A stretch of 64,000 nt of DNA from Paenibacillus sp. RUD330 (GCF_002243345.2 NZ_CP022655.2:1862501-1926500), one strand, 5' to 3'; shown: positions 1-8,030, numbered from the stretch's first letter. Made by a program: numbers and translations. Notes: generated by a model not told the origin, from the letters alone.

Positions 1-708
1 GGCAAATACCCGTACTATATCAACGGCGCCATCCTGTACCCGGCCATCGTATCGGCGAACAACGACGACTACAAGCTGCTCCAGGACATGGGCGACAGCA
101 ATGTCGATGCGTTCAAGAGCCCGGCCGTCCTGGAAGCTCTGAACAAAATCGTCGAGCTGCGCGACAAGGGCTTCATCGACAAGACGTCCATCTCCATCAA
201 CCATACGGATTCGCAGATGCTGTTCCTGCAAAACAAGGACGCCTTCATTCCGAACGGCCTCTGGCTGCCCAACGAAATGTCCAAGGACGTTCCGGCCGAC
301 TTCAAATTCGGCTTCATTCCTTCCGTAACGCAAAAAGCCGGCGGAAAAGTCGTGGCCAACACGTCCACGTCCACCGTCGCCATCTCGAAAAACGGCAAGA
401 ACAAGGAAGCGGCGAAAGCGTTCCTGCAGTTCATCTTCTCGCAATCCCAAGCTTCCAAGTTCGCCGAGCTGAGCGGCGCTCCCTCCAACATCAAGGGCGA
501 CATCAGCGCCTCCAACGCTCCTGACTTCGTCAAGCAAGCGGCTGCCTACCTGACGAGCGACAAAACGGTCGTCGTGCCGACGGTCACGTTCAACGCCGAC
601 GTCGACAAGGCGATGCAGGATGCGACCGACGCCCTGACGATCGGCAAGATCGATCCTCAAGGCTGGGTCGACCGTGTTGTGAAAGTCGTGGAAAAAGTAA
701 AAAAATAA
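1..708 (+). CDS. Sugar ABC importer, extracellular binding protein (3' part)
   Basis: C-terminal 235 residues of a MalE-like family 1 solute-binding protein. The frame is open from base 1, so the N-terminus and lipoprotein signal lie outside the window. The visible part has the family's C-lobe features, for example AFIPNGLWLPNEM and the late stretch KAAKAFLQFIF-like AAKAFLQFIFSQSQ. It would capture a sugar outside the cell and deliver it to the permeases that start 258 bases downstream on the same strand. No ATPase gene is seen; many Firmicutes use a shared MsmX-type ATPase, so this is not alarming. The substrate cannot be told from sequence alone. Confidence 0.88.
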   Translation, partial: GKYPYYINGAILYPAIVSANNDDYKLLQDMGDSNVDAFKSPAVLEALNKIVELRDKGFIDKTSISINHTDSQMLFLQNKDAFIPNGLWLPNEMSKDVPADFKFGFIPSVTQKAGGKVVANTSTSTVAISKNGKNKEAAKAFLQFIFSQSQASKFAELSGAPSNIKGDISASNAPDFVKQAAAYLTSDKTVVVPTVTFNADVDKAMQDATDALTIGKIDPQGWVDRVVKVVEKVKK

Positions 709-768
709 CCGAGCAGAACAAGGACGGACTTGCCCAAGCTTGCGGAATAATCGTGAAGAAACGATAGT

Positions 769-843
769 GTTCGCCTTTGAAGACGGGTTTCCTTCCGATG
801 AATCCAGTTCAGGGAAACCCGGCTTCAACAGCGATCGGAACGA
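769..843. repeat. Dispersed hairpin repeat, copy A
   Basis: A 75-base element that recurs, diverged, at 58560-58636. Both copies start GTTCGCCTTTGAAG and end with a CAGCGATCGRAACGA-like string. In between lies a 13-14 bp stem: 779-792 pairs with 813-826 with one mismatch. The copies differ at one stem position by a compensatory change (G-C here, A-T in copy B). Here it lies between the binding-protein gene and the first permease gene, the position where REP-like stem-loops are known to separate strongly from weakly expressed genes in such operons. No T-run follows, so it is not a simple terminator. Confidence 0.65.
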
Positions 844-966
844 TTATCCGCCGGCAGAGGCGACATTCCACGTCCATCATTTGCGAGGTCAAGGCAAGTC
901 AGATTGAGGACCATCCTCGGGACAGCTGTCTCGGGGATGCTCCGATTTAAGGGGCGGTGAGTTGAG

Positions 967-1869
967 ATGAATATCGGAAAAGCCAAGCTGCAGAGAAACC
1001 TCTTTATCGCGGCGTTCATCATCCCGACATTTCTGTTTTTCTGCGTGTTTACGATTTATCCGCTGATCCAGGCGCTCTACAATTCTTTCTTTGACTGGTC
1101 CGGAATGTCGCAGCACAAGGATTACGTCGGGCTGCAAAATTTCAAGGACATTTTCGACGATCCCATCATGCTCACAGCGATCGGCAACGACTATTTCCTT
1201 GTCATCGGCAAAATAATCGGCATCATGGCGATCGCAACCTTCTTCGCCGTGGCGCTGACCCGCCTTCGCCTGAAGGGAACCGCCTTTTTCCGCTCCATCT
1301 TCTTCATTCCGAACGTGTTGTCCGCCGTTGTCGTCGGTATTCTGTGGAACTTCATCTACAATCCTCAAATCGGCTTTTTGAACGGCTTCCTGTCCCTGTT
1401 CACCAGCAGCAAGGTGGAGATCAACTGGCTCGGCTTCGAAAGCCACACGATCTGGATGCTGCTGCCGCCTGCCGTCTGGGCGGGCATCGGGTTCTACATG
1501 ATCCTGCTGATTGCCGCGATCACGAGCATTCCGGCTTCTCTGTACGAGGCTGCTGATATAGAAGGTGCCGGGCAGTGGCATCAGTTCCGGCATATTACGC
1601 TTCCCCTCATCTGGGAGCAGATGAAAATCTCGGTCATCAACATCATGATGACGACGCTCAACGGCTCCTTCGTCATCGTGACGATCATGACGGCCGGCGG
1701 TCCCGACAACTCGACCCAGGTCATGGGCTCCTACCTGTACCAGCAAGCCTTCAAGCAGGCCCATTTCGGATACGGAGCCGCGATCGGCACGGTCATCCTC
1801 ATCACATCGCTCATCACGACCCTTCTCCTGCAATGGCTTCTGCGCAAGGAACAGGTGGAAGTCAGCTAG
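967..1869 (+). CDS. Sugar ABC importer permease, MalF/UgpA type
   Basis: Integral membrane subunit of a carbohydrate importer, 300 residues with six predicted membrane segments. The first spans about residues 11-36. The permease signature loop EAADIEGAGQWHQFRHITLP starts near residue 194; this EAA loop contacts the ATPase. The start ATG follows GGGGCGGTGAG. It lies upstream of a second permease (30-base gap) and downstream of the binding-protein gene, so all three form one importer operon. The substrate is unknown; family membership is clear. Confidence 0.92.
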   Translation: MNIGKAKLQRNLFIAAFIIPTFLFFCVFTIYPLIQALYNSFFDWSGMSQHKDYVGLQNFKDIFDDPIMLTAIGNDYFLVIGKIIGIMAIATFFAVALTRLRLKGTAFFRSIFFIPNVLSAVVVGILWNFIYNPQIGFLNGFLSLFTSSKVEINWLGFESHTIWMLLPPAVWAGIGFYMILLIAAITSIPASLYEAADIEGAGQWHQFRHITLPLIWEQMKISVINIMMTTLNGSFVIVTIMTAGGPDNSTQVMGSYLYQQAFKQAHFGYGAAIGTVILITSLITTLLLQWLLRKEQVEVS

Positions 1870-1899
1870 CATCAGATCATATGGAGGGAGAGGGACTAC

Positions 1900-2745
1900 A
1901 TGCTGCAAAGAACCGTTCATCCGGTGTTCAAATCGATCTTCTATGCTTTCCTCGTCCTGTGGGGAATATCGGTCATCTATCCGCTGTTCTGGACGTTGAC
2001 CGACTCTCTCAAGAACAACCAGCAGTTCTATTTCAACATGCCTTGGTCGCTGCCGAAGTTCCCGCTGCTGTGGTCGAACTTCGAATATGTATGGACCAAC
2101 TACAACTTCGGCAAATACTTCATCAATTCCATCGCCGTCACGGCGGGCTCGACCGTGCTCGGGCTCGTTCTTGCGGCTATGACGGCGTACACGCTGGCCC
2201 GCTACAAGTTCTTCGGAAGCAAAGTGCTGTATACCGTCTATATTTCTTCCATGATGGTTCCGTTCGCGCTTGCTCTGATTCCGCTGTTCTTCCTCGTGAA
2301 CGACCTCGGCCTCGCCAACAACCGTTTCGGGCTGATTCTCGTGTATGCGTCCAATACGCTCGCCTTCGGCATCTTCGTCCTGATCGGCTTCTTCCGGACT
2401 CTCCCCAAGGAGCTGGAGGAGGCAGGCGCCATCGACGGAGCCGGCTATTTCGGAACGTTCTTCCGCATCATGCTTCCGCTGTCGCGATCGGGCATCATCA
2501 GCGTCGGCATCATCAATGTGCTGGAGATATGGAACGAGTATATCGTCGGCACGATTCTCGTCATCGATCCAACGAAGTACACGCTGCCGATCGGACTCGC
2601 CGCCATGCAGGTCGAAATGCAGTACAAAACCGAATGGGGTCCGTTGTTCGCGGGGCTGCTGTTCACCATCGTGCCCGTTCTGGTCGTGTATATCATGGCG
2701 CAGCGCCATATCGTCTCCGGTCTGGTAGCTGGAGCGGTGAAATAA
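1900..2745 (+). CDS. Sugar ABC importer permease, MalG type
   Basis: Second membrane subunit of the same importer, 281 residues, six membrane segments, with the EAA loop EEAGAIDGAGYFGTFFRIML around residues 170-190. The start ATG is preceded by GGAGGGAGAGG. MalG-type subunits pair with the MalF-type subunit encoded just upstream to form the sugar channel. The operon ends here: a clear hairpin terminator follows at 2803-2860. Confidence 0.92.
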   Translation: MLQRTVHPVFKSIFYAFLVLWGISVIYPLFWTLTDSLKNNQQFYFNMPWSLPKFPLLWSNFEYVWTNYNFGKYFINSIAVTAGSTVLGLVLAAMTAYTLARYKFFGSKVLYTVYISSMMVPFALALIPLFFLVNDLGLANNRFGLILVYASNTLAFGIFVLIGFFRTLPKELEEAGAIDGAGYFGTFFRIMLPLSRSGIISVGIINVLEIWNEYIVGTILVIDPTKYTLPIGLAAMQVEMQYKTEWGPLFAGLLFTIVPVLVVYIMAQRHIVSGLVAGAVK

Positions 2746-2802
2746 AGCTTCATTAAAGAAGGAAAACTCGTTGGAGGCCGAATTGGCTTCAAGATACGGA
2801 AA

Positions 2803-2860
2803 GGCCTTGAATCATGCCGCAGCGGCTAAGCGCCGGGGCGGAGGGTTCAAGGCCGTTTTT
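2803..2860 (+). terminator. Terminator of the sugar importer operon
   Basis: GGCCTTGAA at 2803-2811 pairs perfectly with TTCAAGGCC at 2846-2854, followed by GTTTTT. The loop is long (34 bases) and GC-rich. Confidence 0.8.
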
Positions 2861-2899
2861 GTGCCGTTTCTTCTATCCGGTTCTTGTATGATAGATTAG

Positions 2900-2928
2900 T
2901 TGACGCGAATTGGAATTCGGGATATAAT
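2900..2928 (+). promoter_or_regulatory. Sigma-A promoter for the small gene at 2978
   Basis: TTGACG at 2900-2905 and TATAAT at 2923-2928 with a 17-base spacer: a near-consensus vegetative promoter about 50 bases ahead of the small gene's start codon. Confidence 0.8.
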
Positions 2929-2977
2929 CAACCACAACGCGTAAGATAAGTTTACATATTTAATGGGAGGGTTCCTT

Positions 2978-3172
2978 ATGCTGGATCTGCTGATTCGCCG
3001 ATTCAACCATCCCGATTTTCCTGCACCGATGGACATGGGACTGCTGAATGGAAAAATCGTTTATTTGCATCCTTCGGACGGAAGTCCGCCGGAAGCGGCC
3101 AAGACGATCATGAAGGACGCCAGCTTCATCCCTCCCTTCCGGATTCATTCCGGCATCCCCGCCTCATCCTAG
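2978..3172 (+). CDS. Small protein of unknown function, 64 residues
   Basis: Unrecognised. The start ATG at 2978 is chosen over the in-frame ATG at 2963 because GGGAGG sits seven bases before it. It has its own near-consensus promoter (2900-2928) and its own terminator (3198-3237), so it is a real single-gene unit. The product begins MLDLLIRRFNHPDF and is proline-rich at its C-terminus (SFIPPF, IPASS). No membrane segment or known motif is seen. It lies just downstream of the gerE 3' end, convergent with it. Confidence 0.6.
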   Translation: MLDLLIRRFNHPDFPAPMDMGLLNGKIVYLHPSDGSPPEAAKTIMKDASFIPPFRIHSGIPASS

Positions 3173-3197
3173 TTGCCCCCGGCCGAAAGGTCTTCTT

Positions 3198-3237
3198 GCG
3201 GCAGTTCCGCATTCCTGCGGAGCTGCCGCCTTTTTTT
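3198..3237 (+). terminator. Terminator of the small gene
   Basis: GCGGCAGTTCCGCA at 3198-3211 pairs with TGCGGAGCTGCCGC at 3216-3229 around a TTCC loop, then CTTTTTTT. A strong intrinsic terminator. Confidence 0.9.
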
Positions 3238-3313
3238 GCTGCCCGCATCCCGAGAGGGTTGAAGGGCGGCATGCCGGGCAGGCTCCGAAGCAGCGGAGGT
3301 TCTCCTGCAACTT

Positions 3314-3360
3314 AAAAAACCTTCCCGCCGAATGCGAAAACGCATCCGGCATGGAAGGTT
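3314..3360 (-). terminator. Terminator of gerE
   Basis: Read on the minus strand, AACCTTCC (3360-3353) and GGAAGGTT (3325-3318) enclose an inner hairpin (GATGCG/CGCATT type) and are followed by six T (3319-3314). It lies 31 bases past the gerE stop codon. Confidence 0.8.
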
Positions 3361-3390
3361 CGTCAAGAGAGCTCTCCGGCCTGACGAAGG

Positions 3391-3537
3391 TCAGATCGTA
3401 AGTTCCCCAAGCTTGATCAACTCGACAACCGCTTGCGAACGGCCTTTCACGTTCAGCTTCTGCATCACGTTGGAGATATGGTTCCTCACAGTTTTTTCGC
3501 TGATGAACAGCAGCTGCGCGATATCCCTTGTCGTCTT
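3391..3537 (-). pseudogene. gerE: gerE, 3' part (residues 27-74), cut off by the prophage
   Basis: Encodes 48 residues, [19 protein letters not shown] onward to [12 protein letters not shown], nearly identical to the C-terminal LuxR-type helix-turn-helix of GerE, the late mother-cell regulator of spore-coat genes. The fragment has no start codon of its own: upstream of codon 27 it runs into the prophage at the AA core (3536-3537). The missing 26 codons lie 41 kb away at 44604-44681. Joined at the core, the two pieces give a 74-residue GerE, exactly the usual length, with GTC CAG GAC AAG ACG ACA reading VQDKTT across the joint. It would be non-functional as it stands unless the prophage excises. 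Confidence 0.93.
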
Positions 3538-3550
3538 AACGTCAGGGTAC
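3522..3550. other. Left attachment site (attL)
   Basis: Gene-side arm (minus strand GACGACAAGGGAT, 3535-3523) joined to the phage arm GTACCCTGACGTT (3550-3538) at the AA core 3537-3536. The phage arm GTACCC is the mirror of GGGTAC in attR. The integrase stop codon begins one base away at 3551. Confidence 0.85.
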
Positions 3551-5194
3551 TCATAACATTAAAAGATCAGAATAGATGAAATCGTGCTTGATTACTGGAT
3601 AAACAACGAATTTTGAAGCCCGGCTCCCGCTGCCCTTTTCCGTGCGCTCAACATAAACCTTTTCAAAAACGCTTCTCAGCACCTGGTTTTTATCCTGAGT
3701 GTCCACGGCCAAGTTGAATGCGGTCAAAGCAGAATCAAAGCTGCCGCGAACTTGATCAATGGATATCGTGGGCTTTGCCTTCTGTGTTTCAAACTCCTGC
3801 GAAAAAACCATTCTGTCCAATTTCTCTTGTTCTGCTCGAATCTCCGCTCTGCTCTCTTCAAATTCTTCATCGTCGTATTTTCCTAACTCATACTTTTCGC
3901 GGATGAACTTCATCCGGGTCTTCAACTCGGCTGATCTCCGAGCGACATACTGTTCAATGTCCTGGATTGGGTTGATGCCTTTAGGAGCTGGCTTGTCGGC
4001 GAGTATAGGCACAAGCACGCTCTCGACTTCTTCTGAAGTGAGATCCCTGAAATAGTGCAGGGTTTCAATCAACTGCTCGACGACGGGTTGGTATTTAAGC
4101 CGCCAGCAGCCATTAGGGCAGACGAGGAACTCCTTTTGGTGGTAAGTAGTGTCTTTTCCTTCAATGCGTGATTGGTATTTTTGCAATTGAGCATTGCGGA
4201 CCATTTTTGCTCCACAAGACTGGCATACGCACAGGCCGGTTAATTCATAGGTGGCCACGTCCGTCTTAACTCTTGGGATGTAATCGGTATTGTTGTTTTT
4301 GGCCTGGGCTTTACGCCAGGTGTTGAGATCAATGATGCGCTCATGAGCATACGGAACAATTACATGTTCTTCCATCGGACGTTCGACGACTGTGCCATCA
4401 GCTAAGGTTTCCGTGCGACGATAAATGACGATACCAATGTAAACGGGGTTATCAAGCATCTTCTCCAGGATGTCTGTCTTCCAGTGAGTTTTTCCCGTAG
4501 ATGTTTTTACGCCTTGCTGTCTGAGGTAAGTCGCCAATGCACGATGCCTCACGTCTGCTTTTTTGTCCTCGATGGGAACACCATTCACCCAAAGGTCATA
4601 CAGGTATCGGACGACAAATGCTTGTTCGGGGTTGATTACCAGTCGGCGTGTCTTCGTGTCCAGGTCATATCCAAAAGGAGGCTTGCCGGCCATCCAACAC
4701 CCGTCCAGTGCTTTATTGAATCTACCACCAGTTAAACGTTGGCGGGTGCTCTCGAATTCTTCCCTGGACATAAATAAGTCAAACCGTATTTGTCGCAAAT
4801 CGTCAGGGTTTTTCGGATCGTAAATTCGCCAAGTTGTCATGATGAAGATTCTTTTATCAACGATTAAGTCGTAGATGACACCCATATCTGAGTAAGATCC
4901 GCGCCCGAGCCTAGATATCTCTTTAACAGCAATAGCTTGGTATTTATTTTCTTGAAGCTCTCGAAGAATTCCCTGGAACACAGGTCGAGTGGAAATTTTA
5001 TCGCCAGACCCAATTTCATCTCGTTGCTCATATGGAATCCCCAAAGGAGACAAAATGCGATCCATGAGTTCCCGCATTGCCATGAGCGTGTCTTCGCCAG
5101 TTCGTTTCTCTAGTTCTTCATCCTTACGGGATTTACGATTGTAGTTGAGAATGAACTCTATACCGAGGCTCTTTAGATATTCAGCACTAAACAT
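3551..5194 (-). CDS. int: Large serine recombinase (phage integrase)
   Basis: 547 residues, typical length for a large serine integrase. The N-terminal catalytic domain has the nucleophile context [11 protein letters not shown] (Ser near residue 22) and the later [12 protein letters not shown] motif. A recombinase domain follows ([16 protein letters not shown], about 170-190), then a zinc ribbon (CVCQSCGAK near 335 and a second C-P-N-G-C pair near 370) and a long coiled-coil region (about 430-480). The gene's 3' end abuts attL, as expected of an integrase that recognises this site. RBS GGAGG precedes the ATG. A small regulator gene lies 27 bases upstream and is probably co-transcribed. Confidence 0.95.
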   Translation of the reverse strand: MFSAEYLKSLGIEFILNYNRKSRKDEELEKRTGEDTLMAMRELMDRILSPLGIPYEQRDEIGSGDKISTRPVFQGILRELQENKYQAIAVKEISRLGRGSYSDMGVIYDLIVDKRIFIMTTWRIYDPKNPDDLRQIRFDLFMSREEFESTRQRLTGGRFNKALDGCWMAGKPPFGYDLDTKTRRLVINPEQAFVVRYLYDLWVNGVPIEDKKADVRHRALATYLRQQGVKTSTGKTHWKTDILEKMLDNPVYIGIVIYRRTETLADGTVVERPMEEHVIVPYAHERIIDLNTWRKAQAKNNNTDYIPRVKTDVATYELTGLCVCQSCGAKMVRNAQLQKYQSRIEGKDTTYHQKEFLVCPNGCWRLKYQPVVEQLIETLHYFRDLTSEEVESVLVPILADKPAPKGINPIQDIEQYVARRSAELKTRMKFIREKYELGKYDDEEFEESRAEIRAEQEKLDRMVFSQEFETQKAKPTISIDQVRGSFDSALTAFNLAVDTQDKNQVLRSVFEKVYVERTEKGSGSRASKFVVYPVIKHDFIYSDLLML

Positions 5195-5221
5195 AATCCA
5201 TCAAACCTCCGCTTTCAGTGT

Positions 5222-5434
5222 TCATTCTTTCAGTCCAAGCTTATGCTCCATAATCTGTCCAGGCTGCACATTAAAGTGAGAGCAAATCTTGTCCACTATT
5301 TCCATAGACACATATTCGTCTTTACCTAGCTTGGCTAGGGTAGCGGTGGATAGACCTAGCTTTTCACGAAACTCAGTCTTGCTCAAGTCATTTTCAATCA
5401 ACTTATGCCAAAGCGGCTTATATGAAAAAGGCAT
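5222..5434 (-). CDS. Small XRE-type DNA-binding protein upstream of the integrase
   Basis: 70 residues with a Cro/CI-like helix-turn-helix (KTEFREKLGLSTATLAKLGK, residues about 19-38), similar in layout to YozG-like regulators. RBS GGAAGGA lies before the ATG. It is transcribed with the integrase from the promoter at 5467-5496. It may control that promoter, or it may act as the recombination directionality factor that serine integrases need for excision; the second idea rests only on its position and small size. Confidence 0.8.
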   Translation of the reverse strand: MPFSYKPLWHKLIENDLSKTEFREKLGLSTATLAKLGKDEYVSMEIVDKICSHFNVQPGQIMEHKLGLKE

Positions 5435-5466
5435 GCAATCAGTCCTTCCGGGAGGGTTCTGATGAG

Positions 5467-5499
5467 AGTATAAACCAGCTATATTTGCGAATGCAAATA
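5467..5499 (-). promoter_or_regulatory. Integrase-operon promoter with palindromic operator
   Basis: Minus strand TTGCAT (5496-5491) and TATACT (5472-5467), 18-base spacer. An 18-bp perfect palindrome TATTTGC-GAAT-GCAAATA (5482-5499) covers the -35 box. Its half-site TATTTGC is the core of the four operators in the immunity region (37463-37645), so the CI-like repressor may also shut off the integrase. From 5500 to about 5676 I see AT-rich sequence and no gene. Confidence 0.6.
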
Positions 5500-5676
5500 A
5501 ATAATTTGAAAGTATGAATTATATGGAAATCCAATATGTCGAATAGTGCAAATCACATAACTATATTGATGGGTTTTAGTTGGGAAAGTAAGTGAAAAAT
5601 TAGGGTAAAAGTGTAAACCATTGTCCTCTAACCGTGTTATAGTTGTATCAGTGAGATATCGAGAGAGACACCGACG

Positions 5677-5727
5677 GAGCGTGAACGCTCTAATCCTTCA
5701 GCCGGCCCTATGAGGTCGGCTTTTTAC
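5677..5727 (+). terminator. Leader hairpin and terminator-like structure ahead of the late region
   Basis: GAGCG-TGAA-CGCTC (5677-5690) is a small stable hairpin. It is followed by AGCCGGCC...GGTCGGCT (5700-5720) and TTTTT, a convincing intrinsic terminator in plus orientation. No gene lies directly upstream on this strand, so this looks like a short leader that ends unless read through. Confidence 0.65.
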
Positions 5728-5728
5728 A

Positions 5729-6395
5729 TTCCGGTGCAAAGCTCCTCTCGTGATCGCGTACCTGATTTGCCGTGGGAATTTCCACCGGATGCCATGCATC
5801 AAACGCTTGTGGGTCTAGCCATCGAGCGCAATGTTATCTGAGACGGCCAGAAACGGCCCAAATTCGCGTTCTAGCGTCCGGTGCCTCTATTCGGATGGGG
5901 GCAACCGCAGAATCGATTCTAGGGCCTTGTTTTGGCCGTCTCCTTTTTACTGGTGACAAGCAAGAGCCTGCGCTTGCGGGCCTTGCCTCACATATACGGC
6001 ATGCTGCTCCGGGCAGCCTCTGCTTGCTCTGCTCCAGCGTTTACGGCCGAGTGCCACTCGGTTCAGTTGGAGCGGGGCCGACATGCGGGTGCCGGCCCCT
6101 TCTCGGTTCGATTCCGGGAACCCGCTCATCTCCGTTCCCCCGGAGCATCATTCACGCCGGCCTGCGGAGTCCTTGGGAAGTCGCTATCGACATTCCCATC
6201 GGCTCAACCTTTCCTCCTTTCACCTGTGATCCCAACAGGACAAGGTTCGGCTCGGGAGCGCCTGTGACGAGCGCAAGTAATCGTCACCCTTTAATCGATG
6301 CTGTTGATCGACCCAACCGGGAGGGTGTTGCACCAAAGAGGGAGCCTGATAAGCTGCCTTAGCTGAGCGCCGATCGGCATCATCGATTAAAGGGA
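5729..6395 (+). ncRNA. Candidate large structured non-coding RNA
   Basis: About 670 GC-rich bases without a plausible gene: frames here have no RBS and give Cys/Pro/Ser-rich nonsense. Many strong pairings are present. 5731-5736/5783-5788 (CCGGTG/CACCGG); 5840-5849/5933-5942 (10 bp, then CTTTTT); 6047-6052/6056-6061; 6074-6080/6093-6099 (7 bp, GGGGCCG/CGGCCCC); 6102-6106/6114-6118 enclosing TTCGATT; 6223-6227/6235-6239; 6264-6270/6281-6287 (7 bp); and a closing 14-bp perfect pair 6287-6300/6381-6394. Size, phage location and complexity recall the GOLLD and ROOL RNA classes, but I cannot align it to either. An alternative is an antitermination leader for the late operon. Confidence 0.55.
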
Positions 6396-6438
6396 ATTAG
6401 TGGGTATGCGTCGAAAGTACGAGGCGGGAGGCGAGGAA

Positions 6439-6750
6439 ATGACTGTTGAAAAACGAAGGCTTTACAATACTGGGTATACAGGACCAGAGAAAGCCGTTAA
6501 TTTCATGGAAGATGAAGATGGGAATTTTCATGTCGTTTATATCAAGGACGTCCACTACATTGAAGAAGAGAACCCTGAGGAGCCTGAACTGCTGAAGTTT
6601 GTTCTCCAAGATGGCCGACAGTTCTTTACCTTGAGAAGTGAAAAGGCTGTCCAGCAAGCGAATGAATACATACAAAAGATCAAAGATGACCCTGAGGCTC
6701 ATGACCTTTTTATTTTCGGCCAAAGAATTCCAGAAGAAGAGCGCGAATAA
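6439..6750 (+). CDS. Phage protein of unknown function, 103 residues
   Basis: Unrecognised acidic protein. The ATG at 6439 is chosen because GGAGGCGAGG lies just upstream; the in-frame ATG at 6400 has no RBS and overlaps the structured region's end. The product has a beta-rich N-terminal half (FMEDEDGNFHVVYIKDVHYI) and ends in charged residues (RIPEEERE). It is the first gene after the structured region and is followed at once by a strong terminator, so it forms a separate one-gene unit ahead of the head genes. Confidence 0.65.
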   Translation: MTVEKRRLYNTGYTGPEKAVNFMEDEDGNFHVVYIKDVHYIEEENPEEPELLKFVLQDGRQFFTLRSEKAVQQANEYIQKIKDDPEAHDLFIFGQRIPEEERE

Positions 6751-6758
6751 AACACGGC

Positions 6759-6783
6759 AAGCCCCACATCGGGGCTTTTTTTT
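6759..6783 (+). terminator. Terminator after the 103-residue protein gene
   Basis: AAGCCCC (6759-6765), loop ACATC, GGGGCTT (6771-6777) running into a T-run to 6783. Confidence 0.9.
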
Positions 6784-6807
6784 ATGCCTAAATGGGGAGG
6801 TGAATAG

Positions 6808-6915
6808 ATGAAGAGGTTCATTCGTTGGTTTTTGCGGCAGGCCGTTCATGGCTACTACTATCCTCCGCAGCCGAGAAATCGACAGGAACGACGGCAAGGC
6901 CGAATTTCACAATAG
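6808..6915 (+). CDS. Very small basic phage protein, 35 residues
   Basis: Encodes MKRFIRWFLRQAVHG followed by YYYPPQPRNRQERRQGRISQ, with an excellent RBS (GGGGAGGTG) ahead of the ATG. It ends 15 bases before the next start. The product is strongly basic with an amphipathic aromatic N-terminus. No family recognised. Good start signals and tight spacing argue that it is translated. Confidence 0.5.
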   Translation: MKRFIRWFLRQAVHGYYYPPQPRNRQERRQGRISQ

Positions 6916-6930
6916 GAAGGTTGATACAAC

Positions 6931-7374
6931 ATGGATAATGGCTATTCGGCTCGTGGAGGCGACTTATATCGGTCGAATGGAACGATTGCCAACGAAGGCG
7001 ATGGCATCAACCCTGACGGCAGCAGAAACGTTCGGTTCGTTGGTATGACGAAAGAACTACCCGACCTTGTGACGATATCTTTGGCAGCAGGAGCTGCGTA
7101 CACGGAGCCGACTTGGAACGACACGGATGGATATAGATCGGTTTTCGTCACGACGGCCGAGAATTCGGGAGCTACGACATCATGGTATGTCGAACATCAA
7201 TTTTCGGATGTGAACACCGGCAACAAGTTCCACACCGTTGGGATGGCTACGCTCACAAATGCGACGAGTGCTGGCGGATCGATCGAATCAAGGATGCGTT
7301 ATTACCGGAATTACGTAAAGAACAACGACACCGTTGCTAGAACGTTTGTGCTGAAACGCAGAACATTTATGTAA
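6931..7374 (+). CDS. Phage protein of unknown function, 147 residues
   Basis: Unrecognised. RBS AGGAAGG precedes the ATG. The product looks beta-rich, with many Thr, Ser, Asn and Gly (for example AAYTEPTWNDTDGYRSVFVT), in the manner of a virion surface or fibre-like protein. It lies between the structured region and the HNH/terminase genes, an unusual place for a decoration protein. Function is not claimed. Confidence 0.6.
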   Translation: MDNGYSARGGDLYRSNGTIANEGDGINPDGSRNVRFVGMTKELPDLVTISLAAGAAYTEPTWNDTDGYRSVFVTTAENSGATTSWYVEHQFSDVNTGNKFHTVGMATLTNATSAGGSIESRMRYYRNYVKNNDTVARTFVLKRRTFM

Positions 7375-7390
7375 AGGGGAGGAATAAAAA

Positions 7391-7666
7391 ATGGCAGCAT
7401 CAGCAACGGAATGGGTAAACGAAAAGCTCGGGTCCAAGATCGTTGACGGTCAAATCATATTGGGAGATTTGGGGGCATCGGTCGACATCGAGACATTCGT
7501 CACTTTCTTCGGCGCCTCGATCGAAGACACAGGTAAACCAGACAAATACGTAGCCCTGTTAGGGCCGCAAACGTTCCAATGGAACGGCGAATCCGTGACC
7601 CGTACGGGAGAAGAGCTGGGTTACAAGGCATACTTCGACGCCTGGCATGCGGAAGGCCTGATCTAA
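7391..7666 (+). CDS. Phage protein of unknown function, 91 residues
   Basis: Unrecognised acidic protein, 16 bases after the preceding gene, with GGGGAGGAATAAAAA before the ATG. It begins MAASATEWVNEKLGSKIVDG and has no membrane segment or known motif. Spacing suggests it is co-expressed with the 147-residue protein upstream; the HNH gene starts two bases after its stop. Confidence 0.6.
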   Translation: MAASATEWVNEKLGSKIVDGQIILGDLGASVDIETFVTFFGASIEDTGKPDKYVALLGPQTFQWNGESVTRTGEELGYKAYFDAWHAEGLI

Positions 7667-7667
7667 A

Positions 7668-8030
7668 TTGCCGACGAGGAATAAAAAGCGCTGCAACAAG
7701 CCAGGCTGCGCTGTACTTGTTGCAAGCGGCTATTGCCCGGCGCACGAAAAGCAAAGACGCGCCCAGAAAGAGCGGCATCGTGGGACGGCAGCTGAGAGAG
7801 GATATGATGCGCGATGGAGAGCATATCGCGCTCTGTTCTTGCAGGAGTACCCGCTATGTAAGCATTGCTTGAAAGACGAAGCATACACGCCGGCTGAGGT
7901 GGTCGACCATATCAAACCGCATAAGGGCGACCTGGTCCTGTTTTGGGACCCGAAGAACCATCAGCCGCTTTGTAAGAGGCACCACGATATCAAGACGGCC
8001 ACTGAGGATGGAGGATTCGGGAATGGGTAG
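7668..8030 (+). CDS. HNH endonuclease
   Basis: 120 residues, TTG start. The HNH core is visible: VVDHIKPHKGD, then KNHQPLCKRHHDIK, with cysteine pairs (CNKPGC, CKHC) for zinc. Small HNH proteins next to terminase genes in HK97-like phages are required for cutting at cos, so this one probably helps the terminase cleave the packaging site. It overlaps the next gene by eight bases. Confidence 0.9.
   Translation: MPTRNKKRCNKPGCAVLVASGYCPAHEKQRRAQKERHRGTAAERGYDARWRAYRALFLQEYPLCKHCLKDEAYTPAEVVDHIKPHKGDLVLFWDPKNHQPLCKRHHDIKTATEDGGFGNG

Noticed and set aside
889-2709. 606-codon minus-strand frame opposite the permeases
   Set aside because: Mirror frame of two clear permease genes; His/Arg/Asp-rich sequence with no start signals.
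3391-3537. Fragment as part of a DegU-like response regulator
   Set aside because: The other half at 44604-44681 encodes only 26 residues with its own start, so the protein is the 74-residue GerE, not a receiver-containing regulator.
6085-6126. tRNA gene suggested by a perfect T-loop
   Set aside because: No D arm, anticodon arm or CCA; the space between the acceptor-like strand and T-arm is only about 11 bases.
5772-6362. 196-codon plus-strand frame over the structured region
   Set aside because: No RBS, odd composition (Cys, Pro, Ser, Arg rich), several overlapping frames of similar quality, and strong RNA pairing explains the conservation better.
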